Shown piece by piece: positions 6,750 to 7,170 of a stretch of DNA of 7,170 nucleotides. The notes beneath the pieces are model-generated. The model was given only the letters and a program-made list of their open reading frames with translations, was not told where the DNA came from and ran no database searches. Within the stretch, counting starts at the first letter, position 1. Each line of letters begins with the position of its first letter. The position numbers and the translations under genes are program-made. Origin of the DNA: Actinomycetota bacterium (lineage in GTDB: Bacteria > Actinomycetota > Actinomycetes > Nanopelagicales > Nanopelagicaceae); NCBI GenBank assembly GCA_009706135.1, contig WLRX01000042.1:1-7170 (forward strand), in the 5' to 3' direction.

Positions 6750-7170
6750 ATGGATGCAAAACGTTCACTTTCACCAGAAGCACGTTCAATAATTAATTCA
6801 CAAATGTCACGTCGTGCATTGATTGCCGGTGCTGGCGGATTGGGCGCGGCTGGATTACTTACGGCATGCGGTGGTGGGTCATCTTCAGGTGGCAGCGCTG
6901 ATGGAACAGTTCGTTGGGCAAACTGGACTCTTTATTTAGATTACGACTCAGATGCACAAACGTATCCAACACTAGAAAAATTTATGGCTGACTCTGGAAT
7001 CAACGTTGATTACAAAGAAGATTACAACGATAACGATGAATTCTGGGGCAAAGTACAAGGCCAGCTAAAACTCGGTGAAGATATTGGTTATGACATCGTT
7101 GCACCAACTGACTGGATGGCTGGTCGTTGGATTCGTATGGGATATGCACAAGAATTTGAAGCAGCAAATA
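6750..7170 (+). CDS. potD: Polyamine ABC transporter substrate-binding lipoprotein (PotD/PotF family), 3' truncated by the window edge
   Basis: The first 140 residues are visible and the gene runs off the window. A twin-arginine motif (SRRALIAG, R21-R22) follows a 19-residue polar stretch, then a glycine/alanine-rich hydrophobic segment leads to the lipobox LTAC with C40. This predicts Tat export followed by lipid anchoring on the outer face of the membrane. The mature part starts with a glycine/serine linker (41-50), then VRWANWTLYLDYD, where the NWT motif resembles the start of mature PotD (YNWTEYV). EFWGKVQGQLKLGEDIGYDIVAPTDWM (about 97-123) fits the first lobe with the family's YDlv.P. 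pattern. It would capture putrescine or spermidine for an ABC importer whose permease and ATPase genes are expected to the right. It follows the dehydrogenase by 38 nt and is likely cotranscribed with it. Exact ligand preference cannot be read from this fragment. Confidence 0.87.
   Translation, partial: MDAKRSLSPEARSIINSQMSRRALIAGAGGLGAAGLLTACGGGSSSGGSADGTVRWANWTLYLDYDSDAQTYPTLEKFMADSGINVDYKEDYNDNDEFWGKVQGQLKLGEDIGYDIVAPTDWMAGRWIRMGYAQEFEAAN

Noticed and set aside
1..7170. Novel defence, mobile or CRISPR-like system
   Set aside because: All of the window except short gaps is covered by recognisable housekeeping or polyamine-related genes, with no direct-repeat arrays, transposase, integrase or composition break seen.

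Overview
The window looks like part of a streamlined, low-GC actinobacterial genome. The evidence is the gene order tsf-pyrH-frr-cdsA-rlmN (a typical actinobacterial arrangement), AT-leaning codon use, very tight spacing with 4-bp ATGA overlaps, and apparently leaderless promoters. The best guess is a freshwater acI-type actinobacterium (Nanopelagicales: Planktophila/Nanopelagicus-like). This placement is an inference from gene content and style, not from a database search.

Left part (1-3901, plus strand): a housekeeping block. It holds the 3' end of tsf (EF-Ts), pyrH (UMP kinase), frr (ribosome recycling factor), cdsA (CDP-diacylglycerol synthase), rlmN (23S rRNA/tRNA adenine methyltransferase) and a small DinB/YfiT-fold protein. 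Spacing falls from 40 nt to 25 and 16 nt, then to two ATGA overlaps, so the genes are probably cotranscribed. The block couples translation factors, UMP supply, phospholipid precursor synthesis and rRNA modification. The DinB-like gene is the only member of unknown function.

Right part (3898-7170): a putative polyamine-use locus. A minus-strand FAD-dependent amine oxidase-like gene (PuuB-like DAO family) is transcribed divergently from a gamma-aminobutyraldehyde dehydrogenase (PatD-like). The dehydrogenase is followed 38 nt later by a truncated Tat-type lipoprotein of the PotD/PotF polyamine-binding family. The parts fit one pathway: the binding protein captures putrescine or spermidine for an ABC importer (rest of the system presumably to the right), the oxidoreductase makes an aminoaldehyde, and the dehydrogenase oxidises it to GABA or a related acid.

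The 66-bp divergent intergenic region (5218-5283) is the most informative non-coding stretch. Each start codon has a TAnnnT -10 hexamer exactly 6 nt upstream, as expected for leaderless transcripts, and each -10 sits within a small inverted repeat. The two blocks meet tail-to-tail at a single TTAA tetranucleotide that supplies both stop codons. There is no gene-free stretch over 300 bases, and I see no RNA genes, mobile elements, CRISPR arrays or clear intrinsic terminators. Nothing here amounts to a new defence or mobile system; the points of interest are regulatory and pathway-level.
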